64,000 nucleotides of DNA from Variovorax sp. PBL-H6 (lineage in GTDB: Bacteria > Pseudomonadota > Gammaproteobacteria > Burkholderiales > Burkholderiaceae_C): contig NZ_LR594659.1 in the NCBI RefSeq assembly GCF_901827155.1, forward strand, positions 5,738,501-5,802,500. Reading direction: 5' to 3'. The notes below the pieces were generated by a model. It made no database searches. It had not been told where the DNA came from and saw only the letters and a list, made by a program, of their open reading frames with translations. Position numbers and translations under genes: made by a program. This document shows positions 1 through 6,785 of the stretch, in pieces; the first letter of the stretch is position 1; each line of letters begins with the position of its first letter.

Positions 1-825
1 GGCCAGCAGCACCGGGGCGCTGCCGATGAGCGTGCCGTAGTCGCCGAAAGCGGCCGATACAGCAAACCCGATCGCCGACGCCTGCACCAGCTGCCGCATC
101 GCATGCCGCAGCCGCACATGGCCGAACTCGTGGCCGAGCACACCGAGCACCGCATCCGGGTCGCCGGGCATCAGCTGCACCAGCTCGTCCGTCAGGATGA
201 TGGTGCCGCCGGGCAGTGCAAGCGCGTTGGGCCCCAGCCGCTTGTCGCGGGCACGCCGGAACTCCAGCTTCCAGGCCGGTGGGCCATTCGGGTGGGCCGC
301 CTGAATCATCCGTTCGAAGGTGCGACGGATGCGCTCCTGTTCCTCCGGCACCAGCGCGCTGGGCGCCAGCAGCGACTTGTCGACGGATTCGAGTACCTCG
401 GCGCCGATCGTCGCGTCCACGCCGGCCGGCACCGCCGCGGTCACGCCGCGTGCGACCCACGGCAGGCCCCACTGATACAACGCGGCAGTCGCGGCCAGCA
501 GCAAGGCCAAGGCCAGCGCCACGCCGCGCCAGTTCTGTTGGGCGCGAACCACCAGACTCTCGCCGCGGCCGAGCTGCGCGACCCATGCGTCCCATGCCGC
601 GACGTCCAGCGCCTGTACGCTGGCGCCCTGCGGCAGCTGCAGCAGCCGGCCGCCGTGGCGCGTGCGTTCGGGCCAGCGCAGCCGCGCCAGCGGCACGCTG
701 AGCGATGCAAAAGCTGCGCCGGGCGCCGGCGCGACGACAAGCGCGTCGCCATCGACGTGCAGGCACGCCGCCGCAGGACGGCTGCTATGGCCGTCGAAAA
801 AACGAACGTCGAGAACGGCGCTCAT
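1..825 (-). CDS. M48 family metallopeptidase, C-terminus cut by window edge
   Basis: Membrane-linked zinc metallopeptidase. The first 275 codons are visible, starting at the ATG complementary to 823-825. The zinc motif HEFGH (about residues 232-236) sits in GVLGHEFGHVRLRHAM, the classic M48 arrangement. One hydrophobic membrane segment lies near residues 95-115 after an N-terminal domain of about 90 residues, so the catalytic domain probably faces the periplasm. The start lies 7 bases after the yjgN-like stop, so the two genes form one operon; DUF898/YjgN proteins are often found next to M48 peptidases. The third zinc ligand and the C-terminus lie outside the window. The substrate is unknown; quality control of membrane or periplasmic proteins is the usual assumption for the family. 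Confidence 0.88.
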   Translation of the reverse strand, partial: MSAVLDVRFFDGHSSRPAAACLHVDGDALVVAPAPGAAFASLSVPLARLRWPERTRHGGRLLQLPQGASVQALDVAAWDAWVAQLGRGESLVVRAQQNWRGVALALALLLAATAALYQWGLPWVARGVTAAVPAGVDATIGAEVLESVDKSLLAPSALVPEEQERIRRTFERMIQAAHPNGPPAWKLEFRRARDKRLGPNALALPGGTIILTDELVQLMPGDPDAVLGVLGHEFGHVRLRHAMRQLVQASAIGFAVSAAFGDYGTLIGSAPVLLA

Positions 826-832
826 TGAGCGC

Positions 833-1990
833 TCACAGGCCGATGTCCAGCCCGAACAGGTCGGCCGCCATGTCGCCCGCGGCGCTCGGGTCTTCTCGCC
901 CTGCGGCTTGGCTGAGCTGGTCGAGGCCGATGCGCGTCTGCAGCTCGACGGCCTCGATCTGGGCTCGCCGCGTGTTCACCACGGCGAAGGGCCAGTAGAG
1001 GCCGAGCGTCAGGAAAATCAGCAGGTAGTTCCTGCACTGCAGGCCCAGGTAGCTGCCGAACTTCATGCGGCTGTCGAAGCGCAGCACCTCGTTGCCGGTG
1101 GCCGACCACATCAGGTTCTGCAGCCGCACCTGCAAATAGGACTTCGGGAGGATGTTGATGAGCAGGACCGCGCCGAAGCCCATGAGCGCCGCCACCACCA
1201 CGAAGATCGCGCCGGTGCCGGATCTGCGGCCCGCGAAGGCGAAGAGGCCCGCCACCAGCAGCATGATCGCAAACGCAGCAAAGCTGATTGCAATCAGCTT
1301 GATGAAGATGCCGTAGAGCACGCCCACATCGACCTTGAGCCGGGTCTGCAGCGCGCCGATCGCGTAGTTGTCGTGCTGGTAACGCCGCACGCGCCAGAGG
1401 AAATAAGGCAGGCCCGCGGCGAAAGCCAGCATGCCCAGGCCCGCCACGCCGGTCGCCACCGCGGGCAGCGCAAGCGGCTTGCCCTCCACCGGCATCCCGG
1501 CCATCACACCCGCGAGGGCCACCGGCAGCAACGCCAGCGCCAGCGGCGGCAGCATGCAGGCGTAGGCGCCAGCGGTGTTGCCCGCAAAATGGAAGCGCAG
1601 GCCGCGCCAACTGGTGTTGGCCAGCCTGAAGCGCATCGCCGCGCGGAACAACGCCGGCCACAGCGCCATGAAGGCGAGCGCCGCCACCAGCGCCGCCCAG
1701 CCGGAGAAATTGCTGCCCACCGAATAAGCGACCAGGAAACCAGCGGCAACCAAGGTGCCGCGCAGCATCCTGGCCGGCTCGCCGTGAAAGTCCAGCGCGT
1801 CGCCCCCGATCCAGGTGTTGCTGTAGAAGTACTTGAGCTTGCGCACCTTGGCCCAGGGCAGGTAGATGCCGAGGGTGACGACGATGAGCAGCAGGTTCAC
1901 GATCCAGATGCGGAAATACTCGCTGCCGCTGGCCGTGAACTCGATCGAATGGCGCTCGGGCACTGTATCGATGGGCGCTTCTGTGACCAT
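833..1990 (-). CDS. YjgN family (DUF898) inner-membrane protein
   Basis: 385-residue polytopic inner-membrane protein of the YjgN/DUF898 family. Near the N-terminus it has the typical FTASGSEYFRIWIVNLLL and GIYLPWAKVRKLKYFYSNT signatures, and this amphipathic-plus-hydrophobic unit recurs near residues 290-345 (FDSRMKFGSYLGLQCRNYLL, TLGLYWPFAVVNTRR). Several further hydrophobic stretches lie between. The biochemical role of the family is not established. It is the first gene of a two-gene minus-strand operon with the M48 peptidase, with a 7-base gap. The ATG at 1990 gives the family's normal length. The pairing suggests a role in membrane protein handling, but that is inference from context only. 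Confidence 0.88.
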   Translation of the reverse strand: MVTEAPIDTVPERHSIEFTASGSEYFRIWIVNLLLIVVTLGIYLPWAKVRKLKYFYSNTWIGGDALDFHGEPARMLRGTLVAAGFLVAYSVGSNFSGWAALVAALAFMALWPALFRAAMRFRLANTSWRGLRFHFAGNTAGAYACMLPPLALALLPVALAGVMAGMPVEGKPLALPAVATGVAGLGMLAFAAGLPYFLWRVRRYQHDNYAIGALQTRLKVDVGVLYGIFIKLIAISFAAFAIMLLVAGLFAFAGRRSGTGAIFVVVAALMGFGAVLLINILPKSYLQVRLQNLMWSATGNEVLRFDSRMKFGSYLGLQCRNYLLIFLTLGLYWPFAVVNTRRAQIEAVELQTRIGLDQLSQAAGREDPSAAGDMAADLFGLDIGL

Positions 1991-2096
1991 GTTCCTTCAC
2001 CTTCTCCCTCGTTGGCGTGGAGGCGGATTCTGCACTGCGCGCCTTCCCCTAGAATCAAAACGCTACAACGACGACCCCCAGGGGGAGAGAGCCCGC

Positions 2097-2708
2097 ATGA
2101 AACTGATCGGATCCAACGCCAGCCCTTATGTGCGCAAGGTGCGCGTGGTCATGGCCGAGAAGCGGCTCGACTACCAGTTCGTGATCGAGGACGTCTGGTC
2201 CGACGACACGACCATCGCCAGCTCCAACCCATTGGGCAAGGTTCCGTGCCTGATCATGGAAGGCAGCGAGGCCATGTTCGATTCCCGCGTGATCGTCGAG
2301 TACCTCGACACCCTTTCACCGGTCGGAAAGCTGATTCCGCAGCAGGGCCGCGAGCGCGCCGAGGTCAAGACCTGGGAGGCCCTGGCCGACGGCGTGATGG
2401 ACGCCGGCGTGCTCTGGCGGATGGAGGCCACCTGGGCCCGCCGTGCCGACGGCGAGCGAAGCCAGGCCTGGATCGGCCGCCAACGTGCCAAGGTCGAGGC
2501 CGGCATCCGTGCCATGGCCAAGGGCCTGGGCGACAAGCCCTTCTGCAGCGGCATTCATTTGAGCCTTTCGGACATCGCAGTCGGCTGCGCGCTCGGCTGG
2601 ATCGGATTCCGCTTCCCTGAAATCGATTGGCGCGGCGAGCACCCGAACCTCGGCAAGCTCTACGACAAGCTGATGCTGCGCCCCAGCTTCGCCGACACCG
2701 CCCCCTGA
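2097..2708 (+). CDS. Glutathione S-transferase, YibF-like
   Basis: 203-residue soluble glutathione S-transferase. The N-terminal thioredoxin-like domain begins MKLIGSNASPYVRKVRVV, with Ser9-Pro10 in the position of the catalytic Ser/Cys and a GKVPCL segment carrying the cis-proline that contacts glutathione. The SRVIVEYLD helix supplies the usual acidic glutathione contact, and the C-terminal half is an all-helical domain. The ATG at 2097 was chosen over longer upstream readings because it gives the family N-terminus and has a GGGGGAGAG-type ribosome site just upstream. The gene stands alone, followed by a strong intrinsic terminator. The substrate cannot be predicted from sequence. Confidence 0.9.
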   Translation: MKLIGSNASPYVRKVRVVMAEKRLDYQFVIEDVWSDDTTIASSNPLGKVPCLIMEGSEAMFDSRVIVEYLDTLSPVGKLIPQQGRERAEVKTWEALADGVMDAGVLWRMEATWARRADGERSQAWIGRQRAKVEAGIRAMAKGLGDKPFCSGIHLSLSDIAVGCALGWIGFRFPEIDWRGEHPNLGKLYDKLMLRPSFADTAP

Positions 2709-2728
2709 ACCAACTGAACCGCGAAAGC

Positions 2729-2754
2729 AAAAGCCCCGCGGTGCGGGGCTTTTT
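2729..2754 (+). terminator. Intrinsic terminator after the glutathione S-transferase gene
   Basis: An 11-bp perfect inverted repeat (2729-2739 with 2743-2753) around a GGT loop forms AAAAGCCCCGC/GCGGGGCTTTT, followed by T residues. It lies 20 bases after the stop codon. The flanking A and T runs are self-complementary, so it could work in both directions, serving also the minus-strand glutathione peroxidase gene. Confidence 0.9.
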
Positions 2755-2800
2755 GTTGGTGAACACCGCGGAACCGGCTTTGCCGGGCCGCTGGTGTTGC

Positions 2801-2911
2801 CCCCGGTAGGGGGTGGGCGGCTACACGAAGTGAGCCAACCTGGGGGCGAGCAACATGCCCTCCCCGGTAGGGGGTGGGCGGCTACATGAAGGCAGCCAAC
2901 CTGGGGGCGAG
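2801..2911. repeat. Two direct copies of a 50-bp intergenic repeat
   Basis: Two 50-bp units (2801-2850 and 2862-2911, period 61) differ at only a few positions. Each starts CCCCGGTAGGGGGTGGGCGG and ends CCAACCTGGGGGCGAG. The C-run at the start and the G-run at the end are partly complementary, so a unit could fold back on itself. No frame through it looks coding. It lies between convergent genes, the usual location for REP/BIME-like repeats. Whether it is dispersed through the genome cannot be seen from one locus. Confidence 0.75.
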
Positions 2912-3130
2912 ATAAAGATGCTGCGAGGCGCCCCGAAACGAAGGAGGGAGGGAGGGAGGAGGAGAAGAATCGCCTCGGGATTTCATTCGGACGTCAGGCG
3001 TCCGAAAGGCCTCGCAACAAGAAAATTTTCGGGTTTTCCGCACCCGAGCCGGTAAGAGCCCGACCCGCGCAGAGCGGTTCCCAAGACAGTGGTAAGCGTT
3101 TGTGACGAGGCCCGCGAATGTCCAGCGGCG
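2912..3130. other. Intergenic tail between convergent genes; hairpin, no gene seen
   Basis: No coding frame is supported here. The segment has a purine run (about 2938-2970, repeats of GGGA) and a clean hairpin at 2986-3006: an 8-bp stem TTCGGACG/CGTCCGAA around TCAGG. There is no T-tract on either side, so it is not a standard terminator. It could stabilise the 3' end of the glutathione peroxidase message coming from the right. Confidence 0.4.
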
Positions 3131-3754
3131 TCACTGAGCGCCGAGCTGCTTTTCCAGCTGACGGACGAAACCCTTGTCATCCGGCGAGGTCATGCTGGAA
3201 TACGAATCCACCACCTTGCCTTCGCGGCTGATCAGGTACTTGTAGAAGTTCCACTTGGGCGTCGTCCCCGAGACCTGCGCGAGTTCCTTGAACAGCGGGT
3301 TCGCCTCGGTCCCGCGCACCGAGGATTTGGCGAACATCGGAAATTTCACGCCGAAAGTGCTTTCGCAGAAGTCCGCGATTTCCTTGTTCGTGCCGGTCTC
3401 CTGCGAGAAGTCGTTCGAGGGGAAGCCCAGCACCACCAGCCCGCGCGAGCGGTACTTGCTGTCCAGCGCCTCCAGCCCCTTGTACTGCGGGGTGAAGCCG
3501 CAGAAGCTCGCTGTGTTGACCACCAGCACCACCTTGCCTGTGTATTGGCACAGCGCCTGGGGTTTCTCGTCTTGCAGGCGGGGGAAGGTGTGTTGCAGGA
3601 TGGGCGGGCAGCCAGCGGGGGCGGCCACCTCGGCACCGGGCGCTGCAATCCCCTGGGCACTGACGAGGGCTGGTGCCAGGCAGGCCATCGCGGCGAAAGC
3701 CGCGAAAGCAGCGAGAGGGGGTGAAACAAGTGGCCGTCGAAAGAGGATTCGCAT
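3131..3754 (-). CDS. Glutathione peroxidase family protein, exported
   Basis: 207-residue thiol peroxidase of the glutathione peroxidase/BtuE family, reducing hydroperoxides. The catalytic cysteine is Cys85 in VVNTASFCGFTPQY, a cysteine-type enzyme rather than a selenoenzyme. The downstream GFPSNDF and KWNFYKYLI segments hold the conserved Gln/Asn and Trp. Residues 1-33 (MRILFRRPLV then a long Ala/Leu stretch ending LVSAQ) form a signal peptide, so the enzyme should act in the periplasm. The ATG at 3754 was chosen because it begins this signal peptide; the frame stays open 22 codons further upstream without sensible sequence. The gene stands alone and converges on the glutathione S-transferase gene. 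Confidence 0.9.
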   Translation of the reverse strand: MRILFRRPLVSPPLAAFAAFAAMACLAPALVSAQGIAAPGAEVAAPAGCPPILQHTFPRLQDEKPQALCQYTGKVVLVVNTASFCGFTPQYKGLEALDSKYRSRGLVVLGFPSNDFSQETGTNKEIADFCESTFGVKFPMFAKSSVRGTEANPLFKELAQVSGTTPKWNFYKYLISREGKVVDSYSSMTSPDDKGFVRQLEKQLGAQ

Positions 3755-3828
3755 GGCGGTGTCCAGAGTAAAAGTAGGGGCTTGGCCGGAACGGCGGCGC
3801 GGTCGTCTATACCGCATCATCGCGCGCT

Positions 3829-3855
3829 TGTCACGAGGGCGCCAACCCCCGCGTC
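3829..3855 (+). promoter_or_regulatory. Candidate ECF41-type promoter of the diiron protein gene
   Basis: TGTCACG at 3829-3835, exactly 16 bases, then CGTC at 3852-3855. From memory, ECF41 promoters carry TGTCACA at -35 and CGTC at -10 with this spacing, so this is a match with one change in the last -35 base. Transcription would start near 3861-3864, about 20 bases before the ATG at 3884, leaving room for the weak AGAAAG ribosome site. The sigma gene next door has the exact consensus. Confidence 0.65.
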
Positions 3856-3883
3856 TAAAATCGCCGGGTTCAGAAAGTCATTG

Positions 3884-4741
3884 ATGCTCTACCCGGAACT
3901 TTTCAGACAGCTCGAATCCGTCCGCTGGGACATGGACAAAGACATTCCCTGGCAGTCCTTCGATGCGAGCCGCCTGTCCGACGAACAGGCGCAGACCATC
4001 AAGATGAACGCCATCACGGAATGGGCCGCCCTGCCCGCCACCGAGATGTTCCTTCGCGACAATCGCCACGACAGCGACTTCTCCGCCTTCATGTCGATCT
4101 GGTTCTTCGAGGAGCAGAAGCATTCGCTGGTGCTGATGGAATACCTCAAGCGCTTCAGCCCCCAGCACGCGCCCACCGAGCAGGAGCTGCACGAGGTGCG
4201 CTTCGATTTCGACCCGGCGCCGCCGCTCGAGACGCTGATGCTCCACTTCTGCGGCGAGATCCGCCTCAACCACTGGTACCGGCGCGCGGCCGAGTGGCAC
4301 ACCGAGCCCGTCATCAAGCACATCTACACCACCCTGAGCCAGGACGAGGCCCGGCACGGCGGCGCCTACCTGCGCTACATGAAGCGCGCCCTCGAGAAGT
4401 TCGGCGACGAGGCGCGTGCGGCCTTCACCAAGGTCGGTGTGCTGATGGCGAGTGCCCGGCGCACCGCCCAGGCGCTGCACCCGACGAACCTGCATGTCAA
4501 CAAGGCGCTGTTCCCCAACGACACGATCCAGAGCCGCGTGCCCGATCCAGACTGGCTGGAGCATTGGCTGGACAAGCAGATCAAGTTCGACATCGCCTGG
4601 GAAAACAAGGTCGGCGACCGCATCCTGCACAACCTGAGCCTGCTGATGAACCGCAGCTTCAAGACCGTGCAGGAGCTCAATCGCTACCGAAAGGAAGTCA
4701 CGGCCACCCTCGGCCCCAAGTCCGCGTACCAGGGGGCCTGA
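3884..4741 (+). CDS. Ferritin-like diiron protein related to acyl-ACP desaturases
   Basis: 285-residue four-helix-bundle protein with a complete set of diiron ligands in the order seen in acyl-ACP desaturases and related ferritin-like enzymes: Glu46, the EEQKH motif (Glu77, His80), Glu125 in CGEIRLNHW, and the DEARH motif (Glu155, His158). There is no signal peptide or membrane segment, so it is cytosolic. Desaturation, hydroxylation and N-oxygenation are all possible for this fold; the substrate cannot be read from sequence. The ATG at 3884 follows a weak AGAAAG. The gene lies 51 bases before an ECF41-type sigma gene and has its own ECF41-type promoter, so it is probably the sigma factor's target. 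Confidence 0.85.
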   Translation: MLYPELFRQLESVRWDMDKDIPWQSFDASRLSDEQAQTIKMNAITEWAALPATEMFLRDNRHDSDFSAFMSIWFFEEQKHSLVLMEYLKRFSPQHAPTEQELHEVRFDFDPAPPLETLMLHFCGEIRLNHWYRRAAEWHTEPVIKHIYTTLSQDEARHGGAYLRYMKRALEKFGDEARAAFTKVGVLMASARRTAQALHPTNLHVNKALFPNDTIQSRVPDPDWLEHWLDKQIKFDIAWENKVGDRILHNLSLLMNRSFKTVQELNRYRKEVTATLGPKSAYQGA

Positions 4742-4757
4742 GCCCCCGACGCACGCC

Positions 4758-4784
4758 TGTCACAAGGCAGGGGCCTCGTCCGTC
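4758..4784 (+). promoter_or_regulatory. Candidate ECF41-type autoregulatory promoter
   Basis: TGTCACA at 4758-4764, exactly 16 bases, then CGTC at 4781-4784. This is the full ECF41 promoter consensus as I remember it, directly in front of a gene for an ECF41-type factor. The -10 element ends 8 bases before the ATG at 4793, so the predicted transcript would begin at or within a few bases of the start codon, with almost no leader. Confidence 0.72.
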
Positions 4785-4792
4785 TTGCCGGT

Positions 4793-5734
4793 ATGGACGA
4801 CTCCACCCGCACCTTCGATTGCCACCGCAAGCGCCTGCTGGGCATCGCCTACCGCATGCTCGGCTCGGCCGCAGATGCCGAAGACGTGGTGCAGGATGCC
4901 TGGCTGCGCTGGAACGACGCGACTGTCGACGCACTCCACAACCCCGAGGCCTGGCTGGTCACCGTGGTCACGCGCCTGTCCATCGACCGCCTGCGCGCCG
5001 CCAAGCTCCAGCGCGAGCACTATGAAGGGGCCTGGCTGCCCGAGCCGCTGCTGACCGGCGCGCCGGCCTCGCCCGAGCAGATGCTGGAGCGTGCCGACGA
5101 CATTTCCGTCGCCTTTCTCGCGGTGCTGGAGCGCCTCGCCCCCGAGGCGCGCGCGGCTTTCCTGCTGCGCGAGGTCTTCGATGCCGACTACGAGGACGTG
5201 GCGCGCACGCTGGGCAAGAGCGAAGCGGCGTGCCGACAGCTGGTGCACCGCGCCAAGAACCAGATCCAGGAGGAGCGCCCGCGCTTCGCGGTGGAGCGCG
5301 ATACCCACTGGCGGTTGATGCAGGGCTTTGCCGAAGCCTCCGCCAGCGGCGACATGCGCCGGCTCAAGGAACTGCTGGCCGAGGATGCCGAGCTGATCGG
5401 CGACAGCGGCGGCAAGGTGCCGGCCTTCCGCAAGGTATTGCGCGGTGCCCAGCGCATTGCGCAGTACTTCTACGCCGTGCCGCGCCTGCTCGGCAGCGGG
5501 CTGCGGCTCAAGCTGGCCGAGATCAACGGCGAGCCGGGCCTGCTGCGCTTCTACAACGGCGCCCTGGAGTCGGTACAGACCATCGAGACGGACGGCGAGC
5601 GGATCCTGCGCATCTGCACGCAACGCAATCCAGAGAAACTGGCGCGCATCGCTGCGCGCTTCTCCGCGCGGCCCGTCACGCGTGCCGAGCTCGAGGCACT
5701 GCGGACCGCCGCGCCGCCTGGAGACCTCGCATGA
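4793..5734 (+). CDS. ECF41-type RNA polymerase sigma factor with fused SnoaL-like domain
   Basis: 313-residue ECF sigma factor. Region 2 covers residues 5-70 (LLGIAYRMLGSAADAEDVVQ, DAWLRW), region 4 about 105-160 (LERLAPEARAAFLLREVF, SEAACRQLVHRAK), and a SnoaL-like domain fills the remainder. ECF41 hallmarks are visible: the linker YEGAWLPEP (77-85), the DSGGKV box (204-209, family DGGGK) and NPEKL (279-283, family NPDKL). In this group the fused C-terminal domain takes the place of an anti-sigma factor. The usual neighbour, a carboxymuconolactone decarboxylase, oxidoreductase or epimerase gene, is absent; a diiron protein gene lies directly upstream instead. A consensus ECF41 promoter precedes the gene, suggesting autoregulation. 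Confidence 0.93.
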   Translation: MDDSTRTFDCHRKRLLGIAYRMLGSAADAEDVVQDAWLRWNDATVDALHNPEAWLVTVVTRLSIDRLRAAKLQREHYEGAWLPEPLLTGAPASPEQMLERADDISVAFLAVLERLAPEARAAFLLREVFDADYEDVARTLGKSEAACRQLVHRAKNQIQEERPRFAVERDTHWRLMQGFAEASASGDMRRLKELLAEDAELIGDSGGKVPAFRKVLRGAQRIAQYFYAVPRLLGSGLRLKLAEINGEPGLLRFYNGALESVQTIETDGERILRICTQRNPEKLARIAARFSARPVTRAELEALRTAAPPGDLA

Positions 5735-5741
5735 GCGCGCC

Positions 5742-6785
5742 TCAGCGCCGCTCGACGATCATCGGCGCCAGCTGCATCCCGTTGCGCACCTGCTCGGCCA
5801 TCTCGAGCGCCTGGTCGCGCGAGGCGTAAGGCCCGGCCTGGAGCCGGTAGGTGCCGCGCTCCGCGAATACGTTGAGGGCGCCCGCCAATGCGGGCAGGCT
5901 ATGCGCCACTTGCTGCTGGAAGCGCTCCACGCCGTCGCGCTGGCTGAAGGCGCCCAGCTGAACCCAGAAACCCGAGTTCGGCGCGATCGGCAGCGATTCG
6001 GAGCGGCCCGGAGCGGGAGCCGCCTCGGACCAGGTTTCAGGCAGGGGCGGAAGCGCGTCCAGCTCGCGCACTTCAGCGCGCGGCCTGGCGACCACCGGCG
6101 AGGTCAACGCAATGGGAACGGCGAGCGCATCGGCAGCGCTCGCGGTGGTGGGAGCCGAGCCAGGCGCCCCCGGCGCCGGGGCCGGCACCGCCTGCGCCAG
6201 CGCAGTGTCCCCGCGCCGCCAGGTGCCGGCACGGATGTCCGCATTGGTGATGCGCTCGATCTCCACCGGCGCCACCCCGCGCAACAGGTCGAGCTTGTAG
6301 GCCGCGGTGTAGCTCAGGTCGATGATGCGATCGTCGTGGAAGGGCCCGCGGTCGTTCACCCGCACGATCACCTCGCGCCCGTTGGCCGGGTTGCGCACCC
6401 GCACGTAGCTGGGCAGCGGCAAGGTCTTGTGAGCGGCCGTCATCGCATACATGTCGTATGGCTCGCCGCTGGCGGTGGATTGCGCATGGAACTTGCGGCC
6501 GTACCAGGAGGCAAGGCCGGTCTCGCGCCACGGCCGGTCGTCGGTGATCGGCGCGTAGGAGCGGCCCAGCACGACATAAGGCTTGCTGGTGCCGCCGCCG
6601 CGGATCGCTTCCACGCGTGGCTCGGCGTCGGGCACCTGGCCGAGGCTGGAGGGCGGGTTGGCGTCGGGACCGTCGCGGCCGATGCCGGAGCCGCCGCGCG
6701 GCCCGCTGGCGCAACCGGCCAGCAGCAGCACCAGCGCCGCGCCTGCCGCCAGCGCGACGGCGCGTGCATTCGGGGGCCTAGCCAA
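5742..6785 (-). CDS. rlpA: Septal ring lytic transglycosylase RlpA family lipoprotein
   Basis: 347-residue outer-membrane lipoprotein acting on denuded glycan strands at the septum. Signal peptide with lipobox LLAGC (Cys25). The double-psi beta-barrel domain has the RlpA signature GLASWYGRKFHAQSTASGE, then TLPLPSYVRVRNPANGR and VRVNDRGPFHDDRIIDLS. A C-terminal SPOR domain starts near GFWVQLGAFSQRDG and runs to the end. The chosen start is TTG at 6785, with GGAAGG a few bases upstream; a TTG at 6806 is also possible. Either way the gene overlaps the 3' end of glnE by a few bases, so the two are probably co-transcribed, an unrelated functional pairing. Confidence 0.88.
   Translation of the reverse strand: MARPPNARAVALAAGAALVLLLAGCASGPRGGSGIGRDGPDANPPSSLGQVPDAEPRVEAIRGGGTSKPYVVLGRSYAPITDDRPWRETGLASWYGRKFHAQSTASGEPYDMYAMTAAHKTLPLPSYVRVRNPANGREVIVRVNDRGPFHDDRIIDLSYTAAYKLDLLRGVAPVEIERITNADIRAGTWRRGDTALAQAVPAPAPGAPGSAPTTASAADALAVPIALTSPVVARPRAEVRELDALPPLPETWSEAAPAPGRSESLPIAPNSGFWVQLGAFSQRDGVERFQQQVAHSLPALAGALNVFAERGTYRLQAGPYASRDQALEMAEQVRNGMQLAPMIVERR

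Noticed and set aside
2938..2970. GGGA-type purine run as a possible regulatory or G-quadruplex element
   Set aside because: Short, in a gap between convergent genes, with no conserved context visible; nothing beyond low complexity can be supported.
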